A stretch of DNA of 64,000 nucleotides, taken from positions 62,001 through 126,000 of the forward strand of contig CANFQX010000003.1 of assembly GCA_947449255.1 (NCBI GenBank), read 5' to 3'. Shown here in pieces: positions 17,801 to 25,372 of the stretch. Position 1 is the first letter of the stretch. Each line of letters begins with the position of its first letter. Source of the DNA: Pseudobdellovibrionaceae bacterium (GTDB lineage Bacteria; Bdellovibrionota; Bdellovibrionia; Bdellovibrionales; Bdellovibrionaceae). Made by a program: the position numbers and the translations under genes. Below the pieces are notes generated by a model that saw only the letters and a list, made by a program, of their open reading frames with translations, did not search any database and was not told where the DNA came from.

Positions 17801-18021
17801 GGATTCGCGGCCAAGTGGATCTTGTGGTTGAGTGTAAAGACAAGGTCATTGTGATCGATCACAAAACTTCAGTTGTTAATGCGGCGAATGTTGGAGCGCA
17901 TACGGCCAAGTATTTCGGCCAACTTGAATTGTACCAGGAGGCGATGGTGTATTATTATAATAAGCCTATTGAGACTTGGATCTATTATCCGATGAGTGGT
18001 TTTTTTGTAGAGGTGGGGTGA
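14812..18021 (+). CDS. addA: AddA-like helicase-nuclease
   Basis: A 1069-residue UvrD-family protein. Walker A is GAGSGKT near residue 10, motif II LLVDEFQDTPP near 325, motif V-like MHKSKGLEWPVVLL near 679 and motif VI LLYVAMTRARE near 767. A C-terminal PD-(D/E)XK nuclease is near 1000-1018 (RGQVDLVVECKDKVIVIDHKT). This is the architecture of AddA: ATP-driven 3'-5' unwinding coupled to strand degradation during break repair. The ATG at 14812 is chosen over an in-frame upstream codon because GGAG sits just before it and the Walker A then starts at residue 8, as is usual. It overlaps addB. Confidence 0.87.
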   Translation: MGIEIISAGAGSGKTFSLTEKLYDILNTAKTTPDKILAMTFLKKAANELRERVSSKLIEKDRADLALQMQYARIGTVHAICADVIRQFSFELGESPDLIPMEEFDAGQLFGEALNSSLSGENAEEVIKAVTVIDFKDGIYNFQKSIRDAAKLARKNQLDLKELELSRTESLSISDKVFKGGVSLSPLLESALKSYAIANVNSPSEGIATKKAHGELIRTSGFLNARPLKVSEIIECLMIKPGKRDAKSFKDILDLSDQLNSGNELKQAAREYINVFFDTLIKVLATYHELKVQRGLIDFEDMETKMLHLLDIAAVQERLKQEIEFLLVDEFQDTPPIQLAIFKKLSEICKEVIWVGDIKQSILGFAGSDPELMKSLLEDLKKSPSGNTRRLEDNWRSHQTLVHFCNDVFGASFKVDGLAAADVCLKPKKEYKSNPPNHFEVWSATNGQAPDRISALAVGVSEVLKSDLKITDRRTGEVRAIQPGDVAVLVRSNLQCQQFAAALSKIGLDSTVPFGSVASTQEGALLLSAYSFAIDKKNTVGAAEFSILAAKDEASAVEVLKQIVLKVDEKNWSTLLEKIVNFQPQVRLNSPSFIISEIIEKLDLVRILSEITNPEQRIANIHSIEALAHLYEKSCFEKLASASLAGFIRYLDELSEIKSDKDPLLPLVWEKPTAVNILTMHKSKGLEWPVVLLADVNEKGDKGFDLFNIAIVQKNKFNSNRPLEGRFLHVLPKMFGEKNPPEVFEDVIDKVSQSMPGYGQSEGEIRRLLYVAMTRAREVLIFGMGKSFEVSDGGQLHSLRDENEKYMIQTSADQKSLMVGSNSYKANFRTFTFEKDESTSSGGGKALAVAKILPRVELEIDPDCDSEADSEVKVASEQKVFYISPSESDRGSKRAAIKNITQVHEPISVITKALRDDYFGNFFHQVLAASVGGEADLETIKKMAQAWECEGVVSASDVARSNESLNKFITDRAGNKPALATELPILVPINKHANLQWIRGQVDLVVECKDKVIVIDHKTSVVNAANVGAHTAKYFGQLELYQEAMVYYYNKPIETWIYYPMSGFFVEVG

Positions 18022-18189
18022 TAAGTGGTGGGAGCTAGATAAGGAAATTTTGTTTGGTTGATAAATTCAATATCTTTCGCATAATAAAAAACGTGGGCTA
18101 TCGTCGCTTGTGAGAACTCAGTCAAAAGAGGCAATTGCTTTTGAGTTAAATTTCGGTGCGCACGCAGGTGGCGGTGTCGTTCAAATAAA

Positions 18190-19386
18190 TCATATTTGCA
18201 CGCCAACATTTTTTTTAATTGCCTGGATACCCCAAAAAGCTATCAAAACCAGAGCTGTATAGATTGTGAGTGCTAAGGCTTTATTGCTAAAAATCACCTG
18301 TCCAAAAAGTATTCCAGAAATTGGCGTGGCAAGGCGAACGAGCAGATTTTGTGCAGAAATCACAGAGCTTATGAGGTTAGAAGGAACTATCTTTTGCCTC
18401 ATTGTTCTAAGTTGTATTGTATATTGTGATGAAACAAAACCGGCTATAAATAATGTACCAACAAAAGCCCACAGAAAAGTGACATCTGCAGCGTAAAGCA
18501 AAGCTAAAGTCAGTATTGATAAAACCATTGCGTAGACGTTGGCAGAAAATGTGAAGCTTAAAATCTGCATTCTATTGTTACCCAAAGCTAAGCCCCCTAA
18601 AATTGACCCTACAGCAAAACATGAAATAGATGTGGTCGCCACCCATGGAGAAAATCCGGATTGAGTGATCTTGACCGCAATGAAGGGCAATAAACCAATC
18701 AAACTGATTTTGACAATCAATGGAATGGCAGTAAGGCCACGCAGGGTAGGCTCTTTAAATATCAGAGCGACACCCCTTTTCAATTTCTCGCGCCAGTCGA
18801 TGTTCCTCGAGTTGTCGTTCATGCTAAATTCTGTATATTTAGAGATCCGCAGGATCTGGAGTGCTTGACCAAAAAACGAAATGGCGTTGAAAAGAGGCAA
18901 TAGAAAAAAACTACCAATAGAAATGATAATCCCACCGGCAACAGGTCCCAAGATAGGACCAGATGCTCCAGCTAGGTAATTCCATTTATGAAGTGTGAGA
19001 TTCTCAGATTTGTTCAAAATATTTATCATAGCTTCAGAAAGTGAGAACCAGATTGCACCAAAGAGTCCAACAATAAAAAACACACAACACCAGACTGGCA
19101 ATGAGATCGTCAATTTCAAAAAGAATATGAGCGCAAGTCCTAGGAAGAGAAAAGATTGCAAAAGGTCACAATATAAAGATCCTTTTGCCTCGTTAAACTT
19201 TGAGCCAACCCAAGTTGACAGAAAAAATCCGATGAGCGTTCCAATGGCTCCAAATGAATAAGCTTGACCTATTTCGCTAACCTTAAGAGTTCCTGCAAGA
19301 ATGACCGGAAGTGAAACCGCCCATACCTCATCGCCGATTGAGGAAACTATACGCCATAAGAAGTATTTTTTAAAATCAATATTCAC
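18190..19386 (-). CDS. MFS transporter
   Basis: A 398-residue protein with about 12 hydrophobic helices and a loop between helices 2 and 3 (GSKFNEAKGSLYCDLLQS). It resembles the DHA-type/EntS-like branch of the major facilitator superfamily, which exports drugs or small metabolites by proton antiport. The substrate is unknown. The start is a GTG at 19386 with AGAGGA upstream. The stop at 18190 leaves a short gap to convergent addA. It lies at the left of an accessory-looking stretch that ends at tRNA-Arg. Confidence 0.85.
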   Translation of the reverse strand: MNIDFKKYFLWRIVSSIGDEVWAVSLPVILAGTLKVSEIGQAYSFGAIGTLIGFFLSTWVGSKFNEAKGSLYCDLLQSFLFLGLALIFFLKLTISLPVWCCVFFIVGLFGAIWFSLSEAMINILNKSENLTLHKWNYLAGASGPILGPVAGGIIISIGSFFLLPLFNAISFFGQALQILRISKYTEFSMNDNSRNIDWREKLKRGVALIFKEPTLRGLTAIPLIVKISLIGLLPFIAVKITQSGFSPWVATTSISCFAVGSILGGLALGNNRMQILSFTFSANVYAMVLSILTLALLYAADVTFLWAFVGTLFIAGFVSSQYTIQLRTMRQKIVPSNLISSVISAQNLLVRLATPISGILFGQVIFSNKALALTIYTALVLIAFWGIQAIKKNVGVQI

Positions 19387-19571
19387 TCAATAAATCCTCT
19401 TGCTGGTTTGGGCGAGCGCATGGTGGCCGCCGATATTTTGATCAATATCCGATTCATGCAGCCCATTATGGTGGACGGCCGCCAGTCAACTTTCTTTATA
19501 GGTTTCAAATTATTTTATTATTAAATTTTCACGTTTTGCACGAACAATATAAAGGCTGATTGATAAGATAA

Positions 19572-19832
19572 AGCAGCCAAAGAGTCGGCAAAACCTTTTT
19601 AGGATTTAAAACCCCAGAGCAATTCAAGGCCCATAAAAATAAATTTAAGCTTGAACAGAAGATCTTTATCGACTCCAACCTTGCTCATGGAATTAAAGGC
19701 GAAGACATCGCAAGGCAGCTTTTTGCAGAGGGCTTTAATAATCTTTATCTGGCCACTGGATATTCCCCAGAGCAATTTCCAGAAATGGAATTTATCAAAG
19801 GCGTTGTCGGCAAAGAACCGCCAAAATTTTAA
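19572..19832 (+). pseudogene. 3' remnant of a signalling-type gene
   Basis: An open frame without a start codon, bounded by TAA at 19569. It encodes about 86 residues that look like the end of a larger protein: GKTFLGFKTPEQFKAHKNKF, then KIFIDSNLAHGIKGEDIARQ, LFAEGFNNLYLATGYSPEQF and a final KGVVGKEPPKF. The DSN..G..G...A..L...GF..LYLATGY pattern resembles a pseudo-receiver domain, with a beta-strand, aspartate and following helices. The promoter, start and most of the gene are missing. Confidence 0.5.
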
Positions 19833-19893
19833 AATCAAAGCGAGTTAGAAATTTGCCTTATAAAACTCATAATTATATATGATGAGTGGTGAG

Positions 19894-19967
19894 TTAAATT
19901 TATTTAGTGGTAAATAAAACTAGTGAAATTAATCTATCTATCCGTAATTAATGGATTAAATTTATTT
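19894..19967 (+). repeat. Direct repeat TTAAATTTATTT
   Basis: Two exact 12-base copies at 19894-19905 and 19956-19967 lie in a very AT-rich leader upstream of the nucleotidyltransferase gene. They are 62 bases apart, close to six helical turns. Confidence 0.6.
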
Positions 19968-20007
19968 CAAGATAAATATGTTTCCTTTAAAATGTGATTA
20001 TGATAAT

Positions 20008-20022
20008 ATTGGTTAAACCAAT
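20008..20022 (+). promoter_or_regulatory. Palindromic operator ATTGGTT-A-AACCAAT
   Basis: A dyad with seven-base perfect arms directly follows a TATGAT -10-like hexamer (19999-20004) and sits 11 bases before the ATG of the nucleotidyltransferase gene. The position suggests an autoregulatory operator, as is common for toxin-antitoxin pairs. The function is inferred. Confidence 0.5.
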
Positions 20023-20033
20023 AAGAGAATTTC

Positions 20034-20561
20034 ATGGATATACAGCAAGCACTAAGAGAATTGGACATTTTAATTGCTCAAAGAGGGCTCACATTTGTTT
20101 TATATACATGTGGTGGTGCACAGTTAATCCTCCTGGGGTATGCAACAAGAAGAACTGAGGATGTTGATTTGATTCATGAGAAAATCGACAGTCAACTCAT
20201 TGAAGCCTCAAATGAGGTTGCTCAAAAGCTTGGAATTCAAGAGGGCTGGCTGAATAATAATGTTTCAAGTTTGGGAAAACGCCTAGCTCGAGGTTGGAAA
20301 AAAAAGGCGATCGTCCTCTTTGACGGTAGCGCTGTAACGTTGATGGGCTTAGATCGTCAGGATCTTATTAGCTCAAAGCTTCATGCTGCTATTGATCGAA
20401 AGGGAGAGGACTATCAAGACCTTCTTTTTTTAAAACCCACTATTGCGGAAATCGAGATCGCTCGAAACTACGTTATAAAGCAGAAAAGTGACCTTGAAAC
20501 TTCAGAGATCTTTATCAATGCATGGATAAGAGAGTTGAAAAATGACCTTGGCTACAGTTGA
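20034..20561 (+). CDS. MNT-fold nucleotidyltransferase, possible toxin-antitoxin component
   Basis: A 175-residue protein resembling the DUF6036/AbiEii-related nucleotidyltransferase families. It has a GG signature (YTCGGAQLILLGYATRRTED), the metal-binding Asp pair EDVDLI about 20 residues on, a central RLARGWKKKAIVLF strand, and the conserved LISSKLHAAIDRKGEDYQDL segment. Such enzymes transfer nucleotides to RNA, tRNA or proteins, and many act in toxin-antitoxin or abortive-infection modules. The downstream gene overlaps it by 20 bases, so the two are expressed together. It is preceded by a palindromic operator. Toxin activity is not shown by the sequence. Confidence 0.72.
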   Translation: MDIQQALRELDILIAQRGLTFVLYTCGGAQLILLGYATRRTEDVDLIHEKIDSQLIEASNEVAQKLGIQEGWLNNNVSSLGKRLARGWKKKAIVLFDGSAVTLMGLDRQDLISSKLHAAIDRKGEDYQDLLFLKPTIAEIEIARNYVIKQKSDLETSEIFINAWIRELKNDLGYS

Positions 20562-21174
20562 CTCGCTTTTAAAAGGTTTGGGATGTAATATGATGGCAAA
20601 ATCTCCAAAGGATTTATTTCCAGAGGAGTGTCTATCTGAACTTTCGCTGTATGTGTTGCAAGATCCAAAGGCACTTGTACTTTTAGTTGGAGCGATGATG
20701 ACCCATATTCAGATTTTGCATCCTGAATTTCTATTAAAAACAATGAAAAACAGAAAATGTGATTCCAATGTCATAGGTGCGCTGCTTTTAAAAATGAGAG
20801 ATCGCCGCTTTGGTAAGGTGATTGATTTTTGCCATCAGCAGAATTTTAAATCTGAAACTCCATCGAAGATACTGACTTTGGCTTTAAAAATTGGACAGGT
20901 CGGGGCTGATCCAGAATTTGGGAGCTTTGGAATTGAAATCTCACAATTAGATAAAGTAGATCAAAAAAAAATTGCAAATGTGGAGCACTTTTTAAGAGGA
21001 AATTTATTCGTTAGGAATAGACTTTTATTTGGTTGTAATTGGCGTGCAGACATAATTTCAACCATTGAATTAGGTGTGAATAACCCCACCGCTGTGAAAA
21101 ATCGTCTTCACTGTTCTTATGAAACCGCTCATCGAGTTTTTAATGAGTACCGCTTGGTCGCGAACGCAATATAA
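20542..21174 (+). CDS. Partner protein with C-terminal HTH-like region
   Basis: A 210-residue protein of no family I can name, overlapping the nucleotidyltransferase gene. The first two thirds are helical. The C-terminal ~50 residues (NWRADIISTIELGVNNPTA, then VKNRLHCSYETAHRVFNEY) look like a helix-turn-helix with a clear recognition-helix pattern. This suggests DNA binding, probably to the palindrome at 20008-20022, and an antitoxin or regulator role. The tight overlap and shared operator support a two-gene module. There is no membrane segment. Confidence 0.68.
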   Translation: MTLATVDSLLKGLGCNMMAKSPKDLFPEECLSELSLYVLQDPKALVLLVGAMMTHIQILHPEFLLKTMKNRKCDSNVIGALLLKMRDRRFGKVIDFCHQQNFKSETPSKILTLALKIGQVGADPEFGSFGIEISQLDKVDQKKIANVEHFLRGNLFVRNRLLFGCNWRADIISTIELGVNNPTAVKNRLHCSYETAHRVFNEYRLVANAI

Positions 21175-21223
21175 GAAAATGAGGCTGATGGTACGAGAGC
21201 TCCAGCAACCTTAAAATTTTAAC

Positions 21224-21391
21224 CTACGAAGCGGACTTCACTAAAAACTTTACAGTCACTTCAGGCTTCACCCGATGCAAAAGCTCGAGAAGCCGATCTA
21301 TGGTGAATTGTTCGTGATGGTAGTGAAGGATCTCACTCACGCGATTTTCTGTCACCTCAAGGCGCTTCTGAAATAAAATTAGGAAATTGTT
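21224..21391 (-). pseudogene. Truncated XRE/HigA-like antitoxin remnant abutting tRNA-Arg
   Basis: The minus-strand frame ending at 21224 encodes about 55 residues typical of the C-terminal half of XRE-family antitoxins: FQKRLEVTENRVSEILHYHH followed by FTIDRLLELLHRVKPEVTVK. The frame runs upstream into the tRNA gene, so the N-terminal half of the HTH domain is lost and no native start remains. The junction lies exactly beside the tRNA 3' end and its T-tract, as expected for an integration or deletion scar. Confidence 0.55.
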
Positions 21392-21403
21392 TCTTGGAAA
21401 AAA

Positions 21404-21480
21404 TGGTGATCCGGGCACGACTCGAACGTGCGACCTATTGCTTAGAAGGCAATTGCTCTATCCAACTGAGCTACCGGACC
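21404..21480 (-). tRNA. tRNA-Arg (anticodon TCT)
   Basis: A 77-nucleotide cloverleaf on the minus strand including an encoded CCA end. The acceptor GGTCCGG pairs with CCGGATC (one G-U). The D arm is GCTC..GAGC, the anticodon stem ATTGC/GCAAT holds the loop CTTCTAA, and the T arm is GCACG-TTCGAGT-CGTGC. Anticodon TCT reads AGA/AGG arginine codons. A T6 run follows the CCA. Confidence 0.95.
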
Positions 21481-21590
21481 ATGGCTTGGATTTGAGGGAT
21501 GTTATCCCCTAAGGAATGTAAAGTATCAAACCAATTTCGAAAATCCAAGGGCGAGGCTGCAATTTTTCCGTGAACTTATGCGGTGCAGCT

Positions 21591-22427
21591 CTAAGTGGAG
21601 AGGTCTTTCTGAATTGGATTTTGTTTATGCATTCCAGCGCAAAGGGCAACTCCTGCCAAAATCACATACCAGATTGCCAGCAACCACAGCAGTAAAATAG
21701 GAATCGCCGCAAAGGAGCCGTAAATTTTGTTGTAGTTAAACACCTTGATCGTCAGGTAGGTGAAGCCCTTGTGGGTGGCAAAGATGCTGACCGAGGCCCA
21801 TAGCGCGCTAATAAAGGCTGATTTTGTACGCACTGGAAGATCTGGAACCAGTTTGTAAATTAAAAAGATCGTACCCACCAACACCAGCGTGTTTGATAAG
21901 GCCACTGGGAAAATTCGTCGCACAAATTCGAACTGTTCCATCGTGATAAAGCCAACATAAATAGCCAAGACCACTGGAATCATTAAAATCAGCACCCAAT
22001 GGTAAATCAAGCGCTTATAAAAAGGCCTGGTGCGAGGCTGCGCCCACACTCGGTTGATGCCGACATCCATATCACTCAAAAGCTTTAAGGACGTGATAAA
22101 TAAGAAAATAGCCCCGGTCGTCCCAAGTTTTCCCGCATTGATGTTTTGAATAAAAATGCGGATGAATTTTGTCACATCACTGCCTGCGGCTTCACGCAAA
22201 TAGATCAACAAAAAAGCTTCCACTTTGGGATAAAGTGCCTCCAGCCCCCCAATGGATTTAAAGGTCGCTAAAACCACCGCTAAAAAAGGCACCAAACCAA
22301 TGATGGTCGAAAATGACAAAGAAGCTGCAACCAACTGCAGTTCGCCATCTTGCATTTGTCGACCAGTGTTTTTGAGCACCTGTAAAATCCGCGCCCCAGG
22401 GATTTTGGCAATCCAAGTTTTGATCAT
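21591..22427 (-). CDS. YihY/BrkB family inner-membrane protein
   Basis: A 278-residue protein with about six transmembrane helices. It has the YihY (UPF0761, formerly misnamed RNase BN) landmarks: AASLSFSTIIGLVPFLAVVL near the N-terminus, TSLKLLSDMDVGINRVW in the middle, and YGSFAAIPILLLWLLAIW near the end. The precise role is unknown; some members affect envelope or serum resistance. The ATG at 22427 overlaps the upstream stop as ATGA, which favours it over an in-frame TTG at 22436. It is the last gene of a four-gene cluster with lipid-synthesis genes. Confidence 0.88.
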   Translation of the reverse strand: MIKTWIAKIPGARILQVLKNTGRQMQDGELQLVAASLSFSTIIGLVPFLAVVLATFKSIGGLEALYPKVEAFLLIYLREAAGSDVTKFIRIFIQNINAGKLGTTGAIFLFITSLKLLSDMDVGINRVWAQPRTRPFYKRLIYHWVLILMIPVVLAIYVGFITMEQFEFVRRIFPVALSNTLVLVGTIFLIYKLVPDLPVRTKSAFISALWASVSIFATHKGFTYLTIKVFNYNKIYGSFAAIPILLLWLLAIWYVILAGVALCAGMHKQNPIQKDLST

Positions 22428-23395
22428 GAGAGCCAAAACCTTTTTTGCACAGCAAAGTCGTGACCACTGCGCTCTATCAAGGCCGAGTCACAGTAAGGAT
22501 CATGCTCAAAAAACAAATACCAGGCTTGATCTGCCGCTGGAGTTAAAATTTTCTGTTTTTCTTCCATCAAAACCAAAGGCTGCAAATCGTAGCCCATCAA
22601 CCAAGCCGTCTTCACATGAGAAGACGTGGGCACAACATCCCCGCAATATAAAAGCGTTTGCGTCCCATCAGAGACTTTGATCATCTGCTGTTGATAAGTG
22701 TGCCCATTCGACGTTAGAGCAGAAATTCCTGGTAAAAAGTTTTCACAATCACCGTCAAGTAAAGTTAAAACCCCAGCGTCTAAAAGAGGTTGGAAATTGG
22801 CCGGATAATAACTGGCGCGTTCACGCAGATTTGGATTTTTTGCGGTTTCAAGATTGCCCCTTTGTGCCCAGTATTTGGCCTTGGGAAAAGTGGGGACAAG
22901 TTTGCCATTTTTTTCTGTCGTGCCGCCGCCCGCATGGTCAAAGTGAAAGTGGGTCAGCACCACATGATCGATGTCCTCGGGATTTAAACCAAAAGCTTGC
23001 AATGATTTTAAAAGTGAGGGACCCGAATCATTGATGTTGTACATGTCCTTAAATTTATTCCCCAGCTTGTCGCCAAATTTGGCGACGAAATCCGTGCCAT
23101 TGCCAGTATCAATTAAAATATTGCAGCCTGGTTTTTTAAGGAGCAGCGCTCGGGCCTCCATTTGGATGCGATTTTTTTCATCCGCTGGATTGGTTTTTTC
23201 CCACAAGATTTTGGGAACGGTTCCAAACATGGCTCCGCCGTCGAGGCCAAAAATGCCCGTGGGCACCGGGCAGACTTCGTAAGAGTTGATTTTCAAATTT
23301 TTGACTTCTAAATTTTGAGTTGAATTTGGGTTAGCAGGTTGTTTTGAGTTTTCAGCTGCGCCCTTTTTTTCGTTTTTATCAGAATTTAAGCTCAT
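22424..23395 (-). CDS. MBL-fold metallohydrolase
   Basis: A 323-residue metallo-beta-lactamase-fold hydrolase. The zinc motif HFHFDHAGG follows VVLTH near residue 165. Later metal ligands lie in SNGHTYQQQM (His), LLYCGD (Asp) and FEHDPY (His). The general arrangement resembles lactonase-like MBL proteins, but the substrate is unknown. The N-terminal ~30 residues are low-complexity and polar. It sits between the acyltransferase (2-base gap) and YihY (ATGA overlap), so it is translationally coupled with envelope-lipid genes. Confidence 0.88.
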   Translation of the reverse strand: MSLNSDKNEKKGAAENSKQPANPNSTQNLEVKNLKINSYEVCPVPTGIFGLDGGAMFGTVPKILWEKTNPADEKNRIQMEARALLLKKPGCNILIDTGNGTDFVAKFGDKLGNKFKDMYNINDSGPSLLKSLQAFGLNPEDIDHVVLTHFHFDHAGGGTTEKNGKLVPTFPKAKYWAQRGNLETAKNPNLRERASYYPANFQPLLDAGVLTLLDGDCENFLPGISALTSNGHTYQQQMIKVSDGTQTLLYCGDVVPTSSHVKTAWLMGYDLQPLVLMEEKQKILTPAADQAWYLFFEHDPYCDSALIERSGHDFAVQKRFWLS

Positions 23396-23397
23396 GA

Positions 23398-24264
23398 TTA
23401 TTTTTCATCCTCAGTTTTTGGTTGGAAAGGCTTATCTGTCAGAGAACTTTCCAGAGGGGGTGGTTGATTTAAAGATGTCGCCGGCAAAGCCGGTGATGGA
23501 GTCGTCAGAGCTGCCGGATTTGCCGGATCTGGATTCTCTGGTTCAGAAAAAGCCTCGGGATTGATCGTTAAAACCCACTCCTTATAAGCCGCATAGACCT
23601 CTTGAATGGGAGCAGGCTTGTGGACCGGACCCACATGCAAAACCAGTTTGCCGGGTTTTGCAAAGAACTGACCCTTGGGCCACAAATCTAAATTGCCTTC
23701 GAGATAAGTAAATAAAATTGGCGTCTGTGTTTTTTCTGAAAAAATGGACACGCCTCTTTTAAATTCTTGAACTTTGCCGGTCTGGGACCTGGTGCCTTCC
23801 GGAAAAATGATCAACCACATGCGAGGCAACTCGGTCAGCAGTTTAATGATTAAGTTCACAGCTTCCCCTTTGCGATCTTTACGATCAATGGGGATGGCGC
23901 CTAGACAGTGCTGGGAAAAAAAAGTGAACACTGGATTTGTAAAAAAATAATCTTTGGCCGCAGCAATATAAACACTCAGCCAATAGCGGCGAGGAATCGC
24001 TGCCGCAATCGAAGTCGCATCCAGATGGCTTGCATGATTGCTGATGATAATTAATTTGGGATTAGAATCATAAATTTTTTTGAAAGGGGTCCCTTTCACT
24101 TTAAGTCGAATATAATATTTAAAAACTAAGTTTTTTAAAAAAATGGACCACAAGAAACGCATGCAAACACTAAACATATCAAGATGCCTGGTGAAGATCG
24201 GCAAATGCTTTAAATAAGGCGGCAGTTTAGTCCATTGCTCGTTGTCATAGTTCCAATCCTTCAT
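23398..24264 (-). CDS. plsC: 1-acyl-sn-glycerol-3-phosphate acyltransferase
   Basis: A 288-residue PlsC-type acyltransferase that adds the second acyl chain to lysophosphatidate at the inner membrane. The catalytic HX4D motif is HASHLD, and the glycerophosphate-binding motif is FPEGTRS about 75 residues later. A hydrophobic segment precedes the motif. The C-terminal ~45 residues form a Pro/Ala-rich tail not needed for the fold. The ATG overlaps the upstream cytidylyltransferase stop as ATGA, so phosphatidate synthesis and activation are coupled. Confidence 0.88.
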   Translation of the reverse strand: MKDWNYDNEQWTKLPPYLKHLPIFTRHLDMFSVCMRFLWSIFLKNLVFKYYIRLKVKGTPFKKIYDSNPKLIIISNHASHLDATSIAAAIPRRYWLSVYIAAAKDYFFTNPVFTFFSQHCLGAIPIDRKDRKGEAVNLIIKLLTELPRMWLIIFPEGTRSQTGKVQEFKRGVSIFSEKTQTPILFTYLEGNLDLWPKGQFFAKPGKLVLHVGPVHKPAPIQEVYAAYKEWVLTINPEAFSEPENPDPANPAALTTPSPALPATSLNQPPPLESSLTDKPFQPKTEDEK

Positions 24265-25208
24265 AGGATAACCGTCATCAAATAATAATAAATCGGAGCC
24301 ACAAAAATCAAGCGGTCAACGCGATGAAGAAAGTCGCCACGACCAATAATAAAGGGCCCCACGGTCTTCATTCCCGCATCGCGACGAATACCCGTCATCA
24401 CAAGGTCACCCAAGAAGCCACCCAGGCTGGCCACCAAGCCCGCTGTTAACCAGTATTTGTCTGAGGTGTCTGGCAACACAAAGCGCATTGAACCCGCAAG
24501 GAAGAGTGTCAACAACACGGAAATGGCTGTCCCACCAAAAGAACGTCTGGGATTGATTCCCGGGAACAACTTCCAGCCACCGATATATCTGCCAATGGCC
24601 AAGTTTGTGTTGTCACAAAACTCAGTCAAAATGATCAAGTACATCACCTGAAAAATGCCATTGGGTAATTTCATGATCAGACCCAGATGCATAAAGGACC
24701 AACCCAAAAAGACAAAGGCCAGCAATCCCAAAGAAATAAATTGAATCATTCGTCTGTAGGAGTTTCTAAAAAGTGGCACTAAGCAATTGCAACCCAGCAC
24801 CATCATTGGCATCAAGTTGTAAATATCTAGCCGGTCATAATAGCAGGCGATGACGAGGCCCACGATTCCTGTATAACAGATCATCACAAAGTTGCTGCGT
24901 TGATACATGCCCATAATCTGGAAAAATATTTTTGCTCCAAAAATGGCAATGATCCCCAACATAATCAGGGGCCAGGGCTCTTCAAGACCCATCATCACAA
25001 ACAAAACGGGGGCTGCGAACAGCCAGCTTTTAATACTGGCCCAAGACTGCACAAAGTAATAATTTTTTTTGCGGAAGAAAAAGACCACGGCACCAGCACA
25101 AAAAATGATCGACAGGACAATCAAAACTGTCTGGCGATAGATCGGGCTTTGCCAAGCGTCTGCAGAGTTCGTGATGTTTGGCAGATGAACAGAGAAATTA
25201 AAATCCAT
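24261..25208 (-). CDS. cdsA: CdsA-family phosphatidate cytidylyltransferase
   Basis: A 315-residue polytopic protein with about eight helices. The C-terminal signature (GDLVMTGIRRDAGMKTVGPF, then GRGDFLHRVDRLIF) matches the CdsA pattern of a Lys/Arg-Asp motif followed by G..G..DR.D. CdsA makes CDP-diacylglycerol from phosphatidate and CTP. Compared with classical CdsA, some positions of the signature are substituted (RRD for KRD and a longer GRGDFLHR segment), as in the larger divergent branch of the family. It is the first gene of the four-gene minus-strand cluster. Confidence 0.8.
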   Translation of the reverse strand: MDFNFSVHLPNITNSADAWQSPIYRQTVLIVLSIIFCAGAVVFFFRKKNYYFVQSWASIKSWLFAAPVLFVMMGLEEPWPLIMLGIIAIFGAKIFFQIMGMYQRSNFVMICYTGIVGLVIACYYDRLDIYNLMPMMVLGCNCLVPLFRNSYRRMIQFISLGLLAFVFLGWSFMHLGLIMKLPNGIFQVMYLIILTEFCDNTNLAIGRYIGGWKLFPGINPRRSFGGTAISVLLTLFLAGSMRFVLPDTSDKYWLTAGLVASLGGFLGDLVMTGIRRDAGMKTVGPFIIGRGDFLHRVDRLIFVAPIYYYLMTVIL

Positions 25209-25372
25209 GAGAAGGCCATTTTTGAATCATTATTTTTATTTCTCCCTAGTCCTAAGAATGACGTGAATGGAAATTTTTTGCTACCCTTGGTGCGCATCGT
25301 CAGTCGTTCTTAACAGAAAGTGGACTCGACTCTGAGTTCTAAGTAGGGATAAACTCTTGTGATGGAGGCCCC

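Noticed and set aside
17985-18209. Minus-strand 74-residue frame between addA and the MFS gene
   Set aside because: Its 3' part is antisense to addA, the composition is not protein-like, and no ribosome-binding site is seen.
19651-19848. 65-residue ATG-started frame in the gene remnant
   Set aside because: A different frame through the same DNA gives a far more protein-like sequence (IFIDSN..LYLATGY).
18022-21403. Left attachment-site copy of the tRNA-Arg 3' end
   Set aside because: No repeat of the tRNA 3' sequence and no integrase gene were found by eye, so an integrated element cannot be claimed.
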